Positions 7,624 through 15,974 of a stretch of DNA of 59,537 nt are shown piece after piece. Under the pieces are notes generated by a model. The model searched no databases and had not been told where the DNA came from. It saw only the letters and a program-made list of their open reading frames with translations. Numbering within the stretch: the stretch's first letter is position 1; each line of letters opens with the position of its first letter. Position numbers and translations under genes: made by a program. The DNA lies in NCBI GenBank assembly GCA_027365475.1, contig DAHXNI010000017.1:1-59537 (forward strand), read 5' to 3'. Source of the stretch: Pseudomonadota bacterium (lineage in GTDB: Bacteria; Pseudomonadota; Gammaproteobacteria; JAKAQQ01).

Positions 7624-9426
7624 TTAATAGTGCCAGAGAACGTGGACGAAGAGGGCCCGACCTTCGGTATTGTACCCAGCGACTTCGGTGTAGCGGACGC
7701 CAAAGACGTTGACGAGACTGAGACTCGCGGTCCAATGGGTCGCAAAATGGAGGCCCGCCACGGCATTCGTGAGGACATAACCGGGATCAATGGTTGTTGT
7801 ATAAGGTGAATCCGGTCGCGGACCGGTAGCCAGCCATTCGGCTCCGGCATACCAAAGGCCTTGGTGATAATCGAGTGCCGCGGTCAGCGAGCGCCGCGCG
7901 CGGCGCGCCAGTGTCTGCCCCGTCACGAGATCTCTTGGGTTCTGGATCACGCCTTCCGCTCGCATGTGCCAATGGCCGAACCGGTGGGCGTAGGTGATAT
8001 CCACCCCCTGGATCCGTGCCCGCCCGACGTTTTCGTTGATTCCTTCCGGGTATTGTGCGGTGGGATTGAGGTAGACGATGAGGTTGGTCAGGGTATCTTC
8101 ATACCCGTCAATTCCAAAATGGCCGATTTGGGGCCAGCGATAGTGAAACCCGAGATCGATCTCATGGGAACTTTCCGGAAGGAGATTGGGGTTGCCACCG
8201 AATCCAAAGCGGTCTTCCGCGCTGGGGGCGCGGAATCCACTGCCCCAGCTCAGGTCGATTCGGCTGCGCGAGCTGAGCTCCTCGTTCCAGCCGAGGTTCC
8301 ATTCGTTGTGTGATCCGAAATCTTCACTATCCGAGCGCCGGACCATGAGGAGCAGGCGGCTCGGCCCCGTGTGCCAGTCGTCTTCGACATAAACCGCCCG
8401 TCCCCAGGTATGGACGTCATAGGCTGTGCCATACACCAGAGATGCCGTTCGGGCATCCTGGATGTAGAGGCCTGCGGTCAGAAGATCCGTCTGGCTGAGA
8501 CGGATGTTGTTTTGCCAGTCGAGGGCATAGCGCCGGGTCAAGGCAAAATCCGGTCCCTGATTCTGATTCAGGCGGTTGACATACCGGCTGATGAGCCACG
8601 TACTCGTCCAGCCCTGAACGGGCTGGCTGTCGAACGCGAGGCTCAGGGCTCGATCGTTGTAGTCTTCGCTGAGCGGTGCGAGGTTGTAACTCAGGTAATC
8701 GCTTTGCCCCGTCGACTGCCATTGACGAAGCTCGAGGTGTCCGGTTGGGACGCGGGCACGCAGGAACGCCTGGACGGTCGTGTTCTCGAAACCGGCACTG
8801 AGCGGGCTCGCGGTCTGCGGTGGGAAGCCATCCGTCTGTTCATGATGAATGTCCACACCTCCCTGGATGGACGAGTTGCCATCCGAGGCGCCAGCGCTTT
8901 CAGTGGTCGTACCGAACCGGCCGGCACCGAGACCGACATGGGCATGGAAGCGGTGGGCATGTCCGCGCGTGATGATGTCGATCACCCCACCGATGCCGTC
9001 CGAACCGTACAGAGCCGCGGTCGGGCCTTCCACGATCACGATGCGCTGGATCGCGCTCAGACTGATGTTCTGAAGGGGGGGTTCCCCGATATTGCCACCA
9101 TTGACCTTGACACCGTTCAGAAGAACCAGGGTTTGGCTGCTGTTGGCTCCGCGGATGAAAACCGAAGCGGGTTGCCCCGGTCCCCCACTTACCGAGACGT
9201 CGAGACCGGCATAGAACCGGATGAGTCCGGGTACGGTTTCGGCGCCACTTTCGCGGATTTCCCGGCGGGTGATCACGATCACCGGTTGAGGAATCTGGTC
9301 GAGTGGAATGGGGGTGCGGGTTGCCGTGATGACGATCGGAGCAAGCAGGGTAGGGCTGGCGAAGGCCAAGCTCGTCAAGGCAAGGGCTCCGAGGGCAAGC
9401 CCAGGCAGGAGGCGGCGGATGTTCAT
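7624..9426 (-). CDS. btuB: TonB-dependent vitamin B12 receptor BtuB
   Basis: A 600-residue outer-membrane receptor. A signal peptide (about residues 1-23) is followed by the TonB box region APIVITATRT, the plug domain (VFIRGANSSQTLVLLNG and VEGPTAALYGSDGIGGVIDIIT at about residues 85-150) and a 22-strand barrel whose last strand ends in the aromatic HVLWHY. The length and plug motifs match BtuB. ATG 9426 is chosen over 9450 because of GAGGAG a few bases upstream. Cobalamin control is shown by the riboswitch in its leader. With BtuF and BtuCD it completes the uptake route. Confidence 0.9.
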   Translation of the reverse strand: MNIRRLLPGLALGALALTSLAFASPTLLAPIVITATRTPIPLDQIPQPVIVITRREIRESGAETVPGLIRFYAGLDVSVSGGPGQPASVFIRGANSSQTLVLLNGVKVNGGNIGEPPLQNISLSAIQRIVIVEGPTAALYGSDGIGGVIDIITRGHAHRFHAHVGLGAGRFGTTTESAGASDGNSSIQGGVDIHHEQTDGFPPQTASPLSAGFENTTVQAFLRARVPTGHLELRQWQSTGQSDYLSYNLAPLSEDYNDRALSLAFDSQPVQGWTSTWLISRYVNRLNQNQGPDFALTRRYALDWQNNIRLSQTDLLTAGLYIQDARTASLVYGTAYDVHTWGRAVYVEDDWHTGPSRLLLMVRRSDSEDFGSHNEWNLGWNEELSSRSRIDLSWGSGFRAPSAEDRFGFGGNPNLLPESSHEIDLGFHYRWPQIGHFGIDGYEDTLTNLIVYLNPTAQYPEGINENVGRARIQGVDITYAHRFGHWHMRAEGVIQNPRDLVTGQTLARRARRSLTAALDYHQGLWYAGAEWLATGPRPDSPYTTTIDPGYVLTNAVAGLHFATHWTASLSLVNVFGVRYTEVAGYNTEGRALFVHVLWHY

Positions 9427-9460
9427 GGGGAGGTGCTCCTCGACCTGCACGCCCGCAGGC

Positions 9461-9482
9461 CGGATTCAGATGGATGAATCCG
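9461..9482 (-). promoter_or_regulatory. hairpin between riboswitch and btuB (candidate expression platform)
   Basis: A perfect 8-bp stem, CGGATTCA pairing with TGAATCCG around a 6-nt loop, lies downstream of the B12 aptamer and about 35 nt before the btuB start. There is no U-run, so it is not an intrinsic terminator. A role in exposing or hiding the ribosome-binding site is inferred from position only. Confidence 0.4.
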
Positions 9483-9551
9483 ATGCAAGGTGGAGGATCG
9501 AACAGCCGCAAGTGCGCCACGCGTCGCCCACCGCGACATCGGAGTGATGCG

Positions 9552-9725
9552 TCCGATGGCCGGTCTCCGGGCTTGCGAGGATCCTCTGTTTGAGGAGGGA
9601 GCATTGCCTTCCCACGCGTTCGCGCAGTGGCTCAATCATGCTCTTTCCCATCGCCTACCGTTGCGGGGGCAGCGCCGGCTTGACGTTTTGAAACGAGTAC
9701 CGGCTTCCCAGGTTCACCCCATGGG
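9552..9725 (-). promoter_or_regulatory. cobalamin riboswitch (B12 element) upstream of btuB
   Basis: Read on the minus strand, the leader has the conserved parts in order: GGTGAACCTGGGAAGCCGGT, then GCCCCCGCAAC (9670-9660), GAGCCACTG (9633-9625), GTGGGAAGGC (9615-9606), and a B12 box AAGCCCGGAGACCGGCC (around 9574-9557). Order and spacing fit the AdoCbl aptamer. It should lower btuB and adenosyltransferase expression when adenosylcobalamin is plentiful. Confidence 0.93.
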
Positions 9726-9748
9726 TGAACGCCATGAACGCGGACGCG

Positions 9749-9778
9749 ACTGTAGCAGAGGCGCTTCGCGAATGTCAA
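9749..9778 (-). promoter_or_regulatory. sigma-70 promoter for the riboswitch-btuB transcript
   Basis: TTGACA (9778-9773) and TACAGT (9754-9749) with an 18-nt spacer. The predicted start near 9742 lies about 20 nt before the first conserved element of the B12 aptamer, which is where a riboswitch transcript should begin. Confidence 0.6.
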
Positions 9779-9821
9779 GCAGAATGAGATTGTCGATGGC
9801 ACTAGAACGTTTGGTGTGTGC

Positions 9822-9830
9822 TGTTATAAT
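9822..9830 (+). promoter_or_regulatory. extended -10 promoter for ppa
   Basis: TGTTATAAT at 9822-9830 is a perfect extended -10 element (TGn then TATAAT); no good -35 is visible. Transcription would start near 9837, about 30 nt before the ppa start codon. Confidence 0.6.
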
Positions 9831-9868
9831 CAGAATCGTCCGATCTAGACCATCTGGAGTCTCTGTTC

Positions 9869-10399
9869 ATGTCCCTCGATACGTTGACCCCCGGCCAGGA
9901 TCCGCCCCGCGACCTTCACGTCGTCATTGAAATTCCAGCTGGCGCTCCGCCAGTCAAATACGAGTTCGACAAGACCTCCGGCCTTTTGATGGTGGACCGA
10001 TTTCTCTCGACCTCGATGGTCTACCCCGCGAATTACGGATTTATTCCGAAGACGCTTGCCGAGGATGGAGACCCTGTCGATGCTCTGGTGATTACCCCCG
10101 TGCCACTTTATCCGGCAGCCGTTATTCGGGCGCGTCCGCTCGGGCTTTTGCGCATGACCGATGAACATGGCCCCGATGCCAAACTCGTCGCCGTTCCGGT
10201 GGATTCGGTTTCGCGCGAATACCTACAAGTACGCGAGATCCATGACCTTGCGGCATCTTTGCTCGACCGCATGGCGCATTTCTTTGCCCATTACAAGGAT
10301 CATGAGCCCGGGAAATGGGTTCGGGTCGAGAACTGGGAGGGGATCGAGGCGGCCGACCTCGAGGTTCAAGGCGGGATTGCACGCTACGGTCACCCCTGA
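9869..10399 (+). CDS. ppa: inorganic pyrophosphatase
   Basis: A 176-residue family I soluble pyrophosphatase, the usual bacterial length. It hydrolyses pyrophosphate to phosphate in the cytosol and pulls biosynthetic reactions forward. Diagnostic features are VVIEIPAGAPPVKYEFDK near the N-terminus, YPANYGFIPKT, the metal-binding signature DGDPVDALV, and the C-terminal AHYKDHEPGKWVRVENW region with Lys and Tyr ligands. It is a single gene between the btuB leader and the convergent btuD. Confidence 0.95.
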   Translation: MSLDTLTPGQDPPRDLHVVIEIPAGAPPVKYEFDKTSGLLMVDRFLSTSMVYPANYGFIPKTLAEDGDPVDALVITPVPLYPAAVIRARPLGLLRMTDEHGPDAKLVAVPVDSVSREYLQVREIHDLAASLLDRMAHFFAHYKDHEPGKWVRVENWEGIEAADLEVQGGIARYGHP

Positions 10400-10435
10400 G
10401 GGCCTTGGGGTAGGCGGGAGCTGACGGGCTCTGCA

Positions 10436-11221
10436 TCAAAAAAAATCGAATACCCGTCCGCGACAGGAGTCTGCGCTCACCACTTCGGTTCCATAAAGGG
10501 ACGCGAGGGTAGCAGGCGTAAGAGTTTCTTGAGTGGCCCCAACGAGGTATCGCCCTCCTCCCAGAAGGAGCAGGACCTGGTCGGTAAATCGGAAGGCAGC
10601 GGTCGGATCATGTAGGGCCATGATGACGGCTTTCTTTTGTCGGTGTGCTGCATCGGAAAAATGTTCGAGCATCAGGCGCTGGTAACGCAAGTCGAGTTGC
10701 GTGGTTGGTTCGTCCAGAAAGAAAAGACCCGGATTCTGGGCTAAATTCAATGCGATCGCAAGTCGCCGGGTTTCTCCCGCCGAAAGCGACTGGGTGGGAC
10801 TGTTTCGACGCACTGCAAGCCCCGTGATCCGCAATGCGTCGAGTGTGCGCCGGAGATCCGCATAGCGGGGTCTCCCCAGAAGACCAAGATGGGGGTGACG
10901 CCCCAGCAGCACCGTTTCGAGAACACTGAGCGGCAGACCAGGGTCGTTTTCTTGAAGCAGGATGGCCATCCGGCGGGCGCGCTGACGTCTCGACCAGCGA
11001 TCGAGCGGTTGCCCGAACAGGAGAATCGATGCGGTGGGTGGTGCGGGGAGTAGTCCCGCGAGGGTTTTAAGGAGTGTGCTTTTGCCAATGCCGTTGGGTC
11101 CGAGGATTCCCCACACCTCGCCTGCAGATACCGTAAACGAAAGCTGATGACAGATCTTGACGGTTGGCGTGTCAAGCGTGAGCCCTTCAATTGCGAGAAC
11201 GGCCGGGCCTAACGGGTCCAT
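10436..11221 (-). CDS. btuD: BtuD-like ABC transporter ATP-binding protein
   Basis: A 261-residue ATPase of the iron/B12 uptake class. Walker A is GPNGIGKST, the Q-loop follows in ILLQEND, the signature LSAGETRRLAIAL is slightly altered from LSGGQ, and Walker B is GLFFLDEPTTQLDL. ATG 11221 is used because it overlaps the permease stop by 13 nt, implying translational coupling; the longer frame to 11359 is unlikely. It should power B12 import through BtuC with BtuF, although the same family also moves siderophores. The nearby riboswitch, adenosyltransferase and btuB favour cobalamin. Confidence 0.82.
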   Translation of the reverse strand: MDPLGPAVLAIEGLTLDTPTVKICHQLSFTVSAGEVWGILGPNGIGKSTLLKTLAGLLPAPPTASILLFGQPLDRWSRRQRARRMAILLQENDPGLPLSVLETVLLGRHPHLGLLGRPRYADLRRTLDALRITGLAVRRNSPTQSLSAGETRRLAIALNLAQNPGLFFLDEPTTQLDLRYQRLMLEHFSDAAHRQKKAVIMALHDPTAAFRFTDQVLLLLGGGRYLVGATQETLTPATLASLYGTEVVSADSCRGRVFDFF

Positions 11222-12234
11222 GAACGGTTTCCGCGGGCGAGCAACACCAGAAACAGAGGGATGCCAAGAAACGCCGTCAAGACCCCGACCGGAAGCTCGC
11301 GGGGTGCGAGCAGGCTGCGCGCCAGGGCATCGGCCAGCACTAAAAGGCTTCCACCCCACAAGGCTGCGAGTGGCAGGAGGCGGCGATGGTCGGCACCGAC
11401 TGCGAATCTCACCATGTGCGGCACGATGAGTCCCACGAAACCAATCATTCCCGCATCGGTGACTGCAATAGCCGTCACGAGAGATGCTGCGAGATAGAGC
11501 CCGATCATGATCCGTCCGGTGTGGACCCCCAGGCTCTGAGCAGCGTCAACACCGCGCAGAAGCACGTTGAGCTGTCCGGCGAACGGCCACAGCAAAAGTA
11601 CCGCGAGAATCAGTGCGAGGAGGCTCAACCGGGATCCCGGACCATAGCCCAGATTTCCCATGAGCCAGAACAGCATGGCGTGAAGGGTGGGATCCGGCGA
11701 GAGCGCGAGAAGAAGCGTCACGATGGCACCAAAACCGGAAGCCATGACGATTCCCGTGAGGAGCAGCCGGGTTGGCGTGATGGGACCCGTGAGCCGGGTC
11801 AGCACAAGGAGCAGAAGTGTGGCTGCGGCGGATCCAATGAAGGCATTGCCCATGACCCAGTAGAGTGGAAGCCCACCAAGCAGGCTTAAGAGTGCCGCAA
11901 CTGCGGCACCGCCCGAAACCCCGAGGACATATGGATCCGCGAGGGGGTTGCGCAGGAGTACCTGGAGCAGGGTACCCGACAGGGCCAACAGCCCGCCTAC
12001 TGAAAAAGCCATAAGGATGCGGGGCATTCTGAGTTGCCAAAGGATCGTCCGGATGACCGGGGTGCCCCGGCCGAGCAAAGCCCATAAAATTTGGTGGAGC
12101 GAGAGAGAAACACCCCCTTCAGTAAGTCCGGTGAAACAGGCGAGGATGAGCAGTGCCCCGGTCAGGATGACCGTGGTCGAAAGGCGTCTTTGGAAATAGA
12201 TCCGCCGCCCCGACTGATCCTCACTCCGGTTCAT
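11209..12234 (-). CDS. btuC: BtuC-like FecCD-family permease
   Basis: A 341-residue permease with about ten membrane spans and the FecCD landmarks. These are LRMPRILMAFSVGGLLALSG...LLQVLLRNPLADPYVLGVSGGA in the first half and GFVGLIVPHMVRFAVGADHRRLLPLAALWGGSLLVLADALAR, the ATPase coupling loop, in the second. It forms the membrane channel of the importer with the ATPase encoded immediately downstream. Its start is 2 nt from the hemJ stop, so hemJ-btuC-btuD is probably one transcript. Confidence 0.85.
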   Translation of the reverse strand: MNRSEDQSGRRIYFQRRLSTTVILTGALLILACFTGLTEGGVSLSLHQILWALLGRGTPVIRTILWQLRMPRILMAFSVGGLLALSGTLLQVLLRNPLADPYVLGVSGGAAVAALLSLLGGLPLYWVMGNAFIGSAAATLLLLVLTRLTGPITPTRLLLTGIVMASGFGAIVTLLLALSPDPTLHAMLFWLMGNLGYGPGSRLSLLALILAVLLLWPFAGQLNVLLRGVDAAQSLGVHTGRIMIGLYLAASLVTAIAVTDAGMIGFVGLIVPHMVRFAVGADHRRLLPLAALWGGSLLVLADALARSLLAPRELPVGVLTAFLGIPLFLVLLARGNRSWTR

Positions 12235-12236
12235 GT

Positions 12237-12656
12237 TCAGAGAGCCGGTCTCAAAACCGCAAGGAGAACAATCGCAATCAGGAAGAATGTGGGGATCTCA
12301 TTAAGGATCCGATAGAAGGTCGGCGATCGTCTCGTGGGCTTGGTGCGAAGATCCGTGACCAGATAACCCAATAGGATGTGGTAGGCGATGAGCCCCAAAA
12401 CAAGTCCGAGCTTGATCTCAAGCCAAAACGGTGGCGGCCAGAACCAACCGATCAGGAGCCACAATCCAAAAAAGATGGTGAGCGCCGCACCCACAGTCGT
12501 GATCGCGAAAAGCCGCTTTTCCATGATCGCGAACCGACGAGAGGATTCGGGGTTCACATCGGTCTGACTGTGGTAGACAAAGAGCCGAGGCAGGTAAAAC
12601 AGTCCGGCGAACCAAGTGACCATGAAGATGATATGGAACGCTTTGATCCAGAGCAT
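12237..12656 (-). CDS. hemJ: protoporphyrinogen oxidase HemJ
   Basis: A 139-residue, four-span membrane protein matching HemJ (the old UPF0093/TIGR00701 family). The conserved His of WIKAFHIIFMVTWFAGLFYLPR is present, as are MEKRLF and the LEIKLGLVLGLIAYH segment. HemJ oxidises protoporphyrinogen IX to protoporphyrin IX in heme synthesis at the inner membrane. In Pseudomonas the gene lies beside argC, DUF6776, bactofilin and erpA; here the last three are present on the opposite strand and argC is missing. Confidence 0.9.
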   Translation of the reverse strand: MLWIKAFHIIFMVTWFAGLFYLPRLFVYHSQTDVNPESSRRFAIMEKRLFAITTVGAALTIFFGLWLLIGWFWPPPFWLEIKLGLVLGLIAYHILLGYLVTDLRTKPTRRSPTFYRILNEIPTFFLIAIVLLAVLRPAL

Positions 12657-12862
12657 GGTCGATCGGCCGGAGAGGGTTGAGTCGAATAGGTTAGCGCAAA
12701 ATGGTCGCGCCTAGCTGGGGAGCGTGTCTACTCTCGCATCCGGATCGGTGGGGATGAGCGGGATCGTGAGCTCAATCTTCCCTGGTGTCGGCCCGTCATG
12801 GGTTCTCATCATCCGTAAGCTGTTAGCATAGCGGGGACAGGGGTTCTCAACGGTTTGCATCT

Positions 12863-13579
12863 TTGACACAGTCGCTTTCGATCTCAGCCACCCGGAACCT
12901 GCGCCAGATCTGGTTGATCCGTACAGGATGCGTTCTTTTCGCAGGGGGGTTGATACTCGGGGCCTACTGGTTGGGGCAGATCCAGGCCGGTTATGACCAG
13001 TTCGACAGTATCAGCCGAATGGCACGCCTCCATGCTGAAATCCATACGCTGACAACGGCAAAGACGCTTCTCAGCCAGCGGATTGCCCGTGATACGGAGC
13101 TTCTGCGTCTCAATGCGCTGGCGCATGAGGCTACGCTCAGACGTTTGGGTGCCGTGGAAGGGGAGTTGCTCACCTTGCGTGAACGCCTGGATTTTTACCG
13201 GGGCCTTGTAGCACCCGCCCGGGTTGCGCGCAACCTCAGAATCCAGGGGCTCGCCATCATTCGGTCGGGAGCGAACCAGTTTCTCTACCGCCTGGTCCTC
13301 ATTGCGACGCATACCCTTTTGCATCCGATTGAGGGTGAAGTCGAGCTGACGGTGGTGGGAGAGGGGAATGGCCGTCATCAAGTGTTGTCCTTGCGCAATC
13401 TTGAACCCAATAGTCAGGATCCCCTGCCGTTCACGTTTCGCTCCTACGAGGATCTGGTCGGTCATCTCGAACTTCCGCCCGGCTTTAAGCCAGCAGCGGT
13501 GCATATTGCTATTCTAGTGTCGGGTCATCCCCATCCGGTTTTATCCCAAACATTTGACTGGCCTATTTTCCTGTCCTGA
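12863..13579 (+). CDS. DUF6776-type membrane-anchored coiled-coil protein
   Basis: A 238-residue protein with a short cytosolic start, one membrane span (about residues 21-40), a coiled coil (about residues 50-110, rich in Leu/Glu/Arg heptads) and a beta-rich periplasmic domain. Family membership is inferred from size, layout and its position directly before a bactofilin gene (9-nt gap) and erpA, an arrangement known from pseudomonads. The function is unknown; pairing with a bactofilin suggests a scaffold or cell-shape role. The start codon is TTG with no strong ribosome-binding site, so the exact start is uncertain. Confidence 0.7.
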   Translation: MTQSLSISATRNLRQIWLIRTGCVLFAGGLILGAYWLGQIQAGYDQFDSISRMARLHAEIHTLTTAKTLLSQRIARDTELLRLNALAHEATLRRLGAVEGELLTLRERLDFYRGLVAPARVARNLRIQGLAIIRSGANQFLYRLVLIATHTLLHPIEGEVELTVVGEGNGRHQVLSLRNLEPNSQDPLPFTFRSYEDLVGHLELPPGFKPAAVHIAILVSGHPHPVLSQTFDWPIFLS

Positions 13580-13588
13580 GGATTTTCT

Positions 13589-13987
13589 ATGCTCAAGAAT
13601 GCCAAGGCACTTCCCCCGAAAATTGTAACCTTGATTGGACCGGACACGGTGATCACCGGCGAGATTCGCTTCCACGGCGGATTGCATCTGGATGGCCGTT
13701 TGCAGGGCAATATCCTGGCTGACAGCGAGCCGTCGCTCTTGGTGGTGAGCCGAGGAGCCATCATCGAGGGTGAAATCCATGTTCAGGAAGTCGTGATCCA
13801 TGGAGAAGTCAAAGGGAATGTGTTTGCGGAAACCCGCCTCGAGTTGGGTGAAACCGCCCAGGTGACGGGAGACGTCCATTACGGTGCGATCACCGTGTCC
13901 ATGGGGGCTACAGTCAACGGACAACTCATTCACGAGCCCAACCAGCGCAAACTGCTTGAGCATCGCAAGGGTCCAGAACCATCCTGA
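13589..13987 (+). CDS. bactofilin (polymer-forming cytoskeletal protein)
   Basis: A 132-residue bactofilin. A short disordered start leads into a right-handed beta-helix built from repeats such as GEIRFHGGLHLDGRLQGNI, GEIHVQEVVIHGEVKGNV and TRLELGETAQVTGDVHYGAI, ending in Lys/Arg-rich residues. Bactofilins self-assemble at the inner membrane without nucleotide and position cell-wall enzymes. It is probably cotranscribed with the preceding membrane coiled-coil protein, which may anchor it. Confidence 0.9.
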   Translation: MLKNAKALPPKIVTLIGPDTVITGEIRFHGGLHLDGRLQGNILADSEPSLLVVSRGAIIEGEIHVQEVVIHGEVKGNVFAETRLELGETAQVTGDVHYGAITVSMGATVNGQLIHEPNQRKLLEHRKGPEPS

Positions 13988-14041
13988 GCGGAGGAGTGTA
14001 TCATGCTAGAATGGAGCAACGGCTAAGCTGATCGTGTACCC

Positions 14042-14392
14042 ATGGCTAGCGTGGAAACTGTAACCAGTGAAGTGACATTCACAGAGGCTGCTGCCCATCG
14101 TGTGGCCGCACTCATGCATGAAGAAGGTCGTGATGACCTGATGCTCCGCGTCTACGTAAATGGAGGGGGGTGTTCAGGGTTTCAATACGGTTTCAGCTTT
14201 GAGGCAGATGCCCAGGAAGATGACCTCCGTGTAGTTCGAGATGGCGTGGTTTTGTTGGTCGACCCTGTGAGCCTACAGTACTTGCGCCATGCTGAAATTG
14301 ATTACAGTACCGACGCGACTGGCGAGCAGTTCATCATCCGCAATCCCAATGCTGTCACGACATGTGGATGCGGTTCTTCGTTCACCGTCTGA
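14042..14392 (+). CDS. erpA: iron-sulfur cluster insertion protein ErpA
   Basis: A 116-residue A-type carrier with all three cluster-binding cysteines: one in [14 protein letters not shown] and two in the C-terminal CGCGSSF. The [12 protein letters not shown] core and the length fit ErpA, which passes Fe-S clusters to apo-proteins such as IspG/IspH. It is the last gene of the conserved DUF6776-bactofilin-erpA group. About 200 bp with no recognised element separate it from the secretion operon. Confidence 0.93.
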   Translation: MASVETVTSEVTFTEAAAHRVAALMHEEGRDDLMLRVYVNGGGCSGFQYGFSFEADAQEDDLRVVRDGVVLLVDPVSLQYLRHAEIDYSTDATGEQFIIRNPNAVTTCGCGSSFTV

Positions 14393-14595
14393 TTTCCCGC
14401 TCACCCTGACTTTGGCGACCGCAACATAGGGCGCACAGCGGCAATTTGCTGACGGGTCGCTCGTTACCGCTTGAAATCTGTGACCAAGCGGTTTCGGGCG
14501 TGATTCTATTTGCGCGCCGGCTGTTCTGGGATGTCAGTCTTAAGTGACGCCTTTGAGGCTGGCTGGTCACTCGCGGGCCGTGTTTCAATGCCCGC

Positions 14596-15666
14596 ATGCC
14601 ACAGTCCCACACTACCCAGGCGCTTACGATCCTCGGACATCTGCTCGCGCCGCTGCGTCCCTGGTTTGAAGACGAGTCGGTCGAAGAGATCATGGTCAAT
14701 CGCCCGGACGAAATCTGGATCGAATGCCATGGGCGCTTTAAACGTGCGGGAGTGGAGCTGTCGCCCCTGTCCATCCGAAGTGCGATCACTGTTCTCGGAC
14801 GAATGGTCGGCAAGGACGTCGGCACCTCCGGTGGGAGCTCATGTTATCTGGACGCACGCTTGGACGGCATGCGGGTTACGGCAGTCAGGCAGCCGGTTTC
14901 CATTCGGAGTGATGTTCTGGCCCTGCGCAAACCAAACCGGTCGCGGGCAAACCTGGAGGCGCTCTGCGCCAGCCTGCCGCGCACGCGGACTGAGCCCACG
15001 GGTTGTGCCGCACCGACCAATTCGCACCGATCCTGGGCCAAGTGGTTCCGTGAGAAGGTTCGTGATCGCCGGAACTTTCTGATCTCCGGTGGAACCTCAT
15101 CCGGAAAAACGACTTTTCTGAACGGCTTATTGACCGGTTTGATCACCGATGATCGTGTGATCACGATCGAGGATACGCCTGAGCTCGACGTGCCCACATC
15201 GAATTGGGTGGCCCTCGAATCTCGCGATCAGTCGGAGCATGACGCCCGCGCTCTGGTGCGTCTGGCTCTGCGCCTGCGCCCGGATCGGCTTTTGATTGGC
15301 GAGGTTCGTGGTCGCGAAGCCTTTGATCTCCTGCAGGCCTGTAACACGGGCCATCGAGGCACACTGACAAGTCTGCATGCTAACAGTGCCCGGGATGCCC
15401 TGTACCGCCTGGAGACTCTGGTGCTGATGGCCGGAGTGGCCTGGCCTCATGACGCCATCCGCAGACAGATTGCATCGGCATTTGATTACGTCGTCCATCT
15501 GGAACGACGAGGAGGACAACGGCGACTGGTCGAAGTGCTTGAGATCATTCCCGATGCAGGCTCGGATTATCACCTCGCCCCTGTCTGTGGGATCGATTCA
15601 GGCGAGCCGGATCCGGGTGCGAGTGCCATTGCTGCTGTTTTCCCAAACCAACCGGAGGTCTCATGA
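14596..15666 (+). CDS. trbB: TrbB/VirB11-type secretion ATPase
   Basis: A 356-residue hexameric traffic ATPase. The N-terminal domain (MVNRPDEIWIECHGRF) is followed by the RecA-like domain with Walker A GGTSSGKTT (about residues 165-173). ITIEDTPEL is the Asp box, and LLIGEVRGREAFDLLQACNTGHRGTLTSLHANS holds Walker B and the His box. It drives pilus assembly and substrate transfer at the inner membrane. It is the first gene of a ten-gene operon; its stop overlaps the next start by 4 nt (ATGA). TrbB of conjugative plasmids and ICEs is the closest remembered relative. Confidence 0.92.
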   Translation: MPQSHTTQALTILGHLLAPLRPWFEDESVEEIMVNRPDEIWIECHGRFKRAGVELSPLSIRSAITVLGRMVGKDVGTSGGSSCYLDARLDGMRVTAVRQPVSIRSDVLALRKPNRSRANLEALCASLPRTRTEPTGCAAPTNSHRSWAKWFREKVRDRRNFLISGGTSSGKTTFLNGLLTGLITDDRVITIEDTPELDVPTSNWVALESRDQSEHDARALVRLALRLRPDRLLIGEVRGREAFDLLQACNTGHRGTLTSLHANSARDALYRLETLVLMAGVAWPHDAIRRQIASAFDYVVHLERRGGQRRLVEVLEIIPDAGSDYHLAPVCGIDSGEPDPGASAIAAVFPNQPEVS

Positions 15667-15974
15667 AGTTCTCGATCCACTTGCAGCTGAAACCTGCCCG
15701 CATGCTCAGTCTGGGGGCCGGTGCCGGTATTTTATTGACCCCTGTGGTTGCCCAGGCTGCTGGAACGCTGCCCTGGGATGGGATTCTTGAAACTCTGGTC
15801 AACGATCTCAGTGGGACGACGGCGCGTCTCATTGCAACACTGCTTCTGATCGTGCTCGGGTTTCTCGTCGCGTTCGGAGAGGTACGTGGGTTTCTGAGTT
15901 TATTTATCCGGGTGGCTCTGGGGCTCAGTCTGGTTTTCTTTGCGAGCTCATGGCTCAATCTCTTTTTCTCATGA
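15663..15974 (+). CDS. trbC: TrbC/VirB2-type pilin
   Basis: A 103-residue prepilin. A long signal peptide (to about residue 36, cleaved near VAQAAG) is followed by a short mature protein with two membrane helices separated by a small charged loop (VAFGEVRGFL), as in TrbC/VirB2 pilins. It would be processed and polymerised into the mating pilus. It overlaps trbB by 4 nt. Confidence 0.8.
   Translation: MKFSIHLQLKPARMLSLGAGAGILLTPVVAQAAGTLPWDGILETLVNDLSGTTARLIATLLLIVLGFLVAFGEVRGFLSLFIRVALGLSLVFFASSWLNLFFS

Noticed and set aside
8371-9477. 368-residue plus-strand frame opposite btuB
   Set aside because: BtuB has the plug, barrel and signal peptide; the opposite frame is a shadow and would overlap the promoter-proximal leader.
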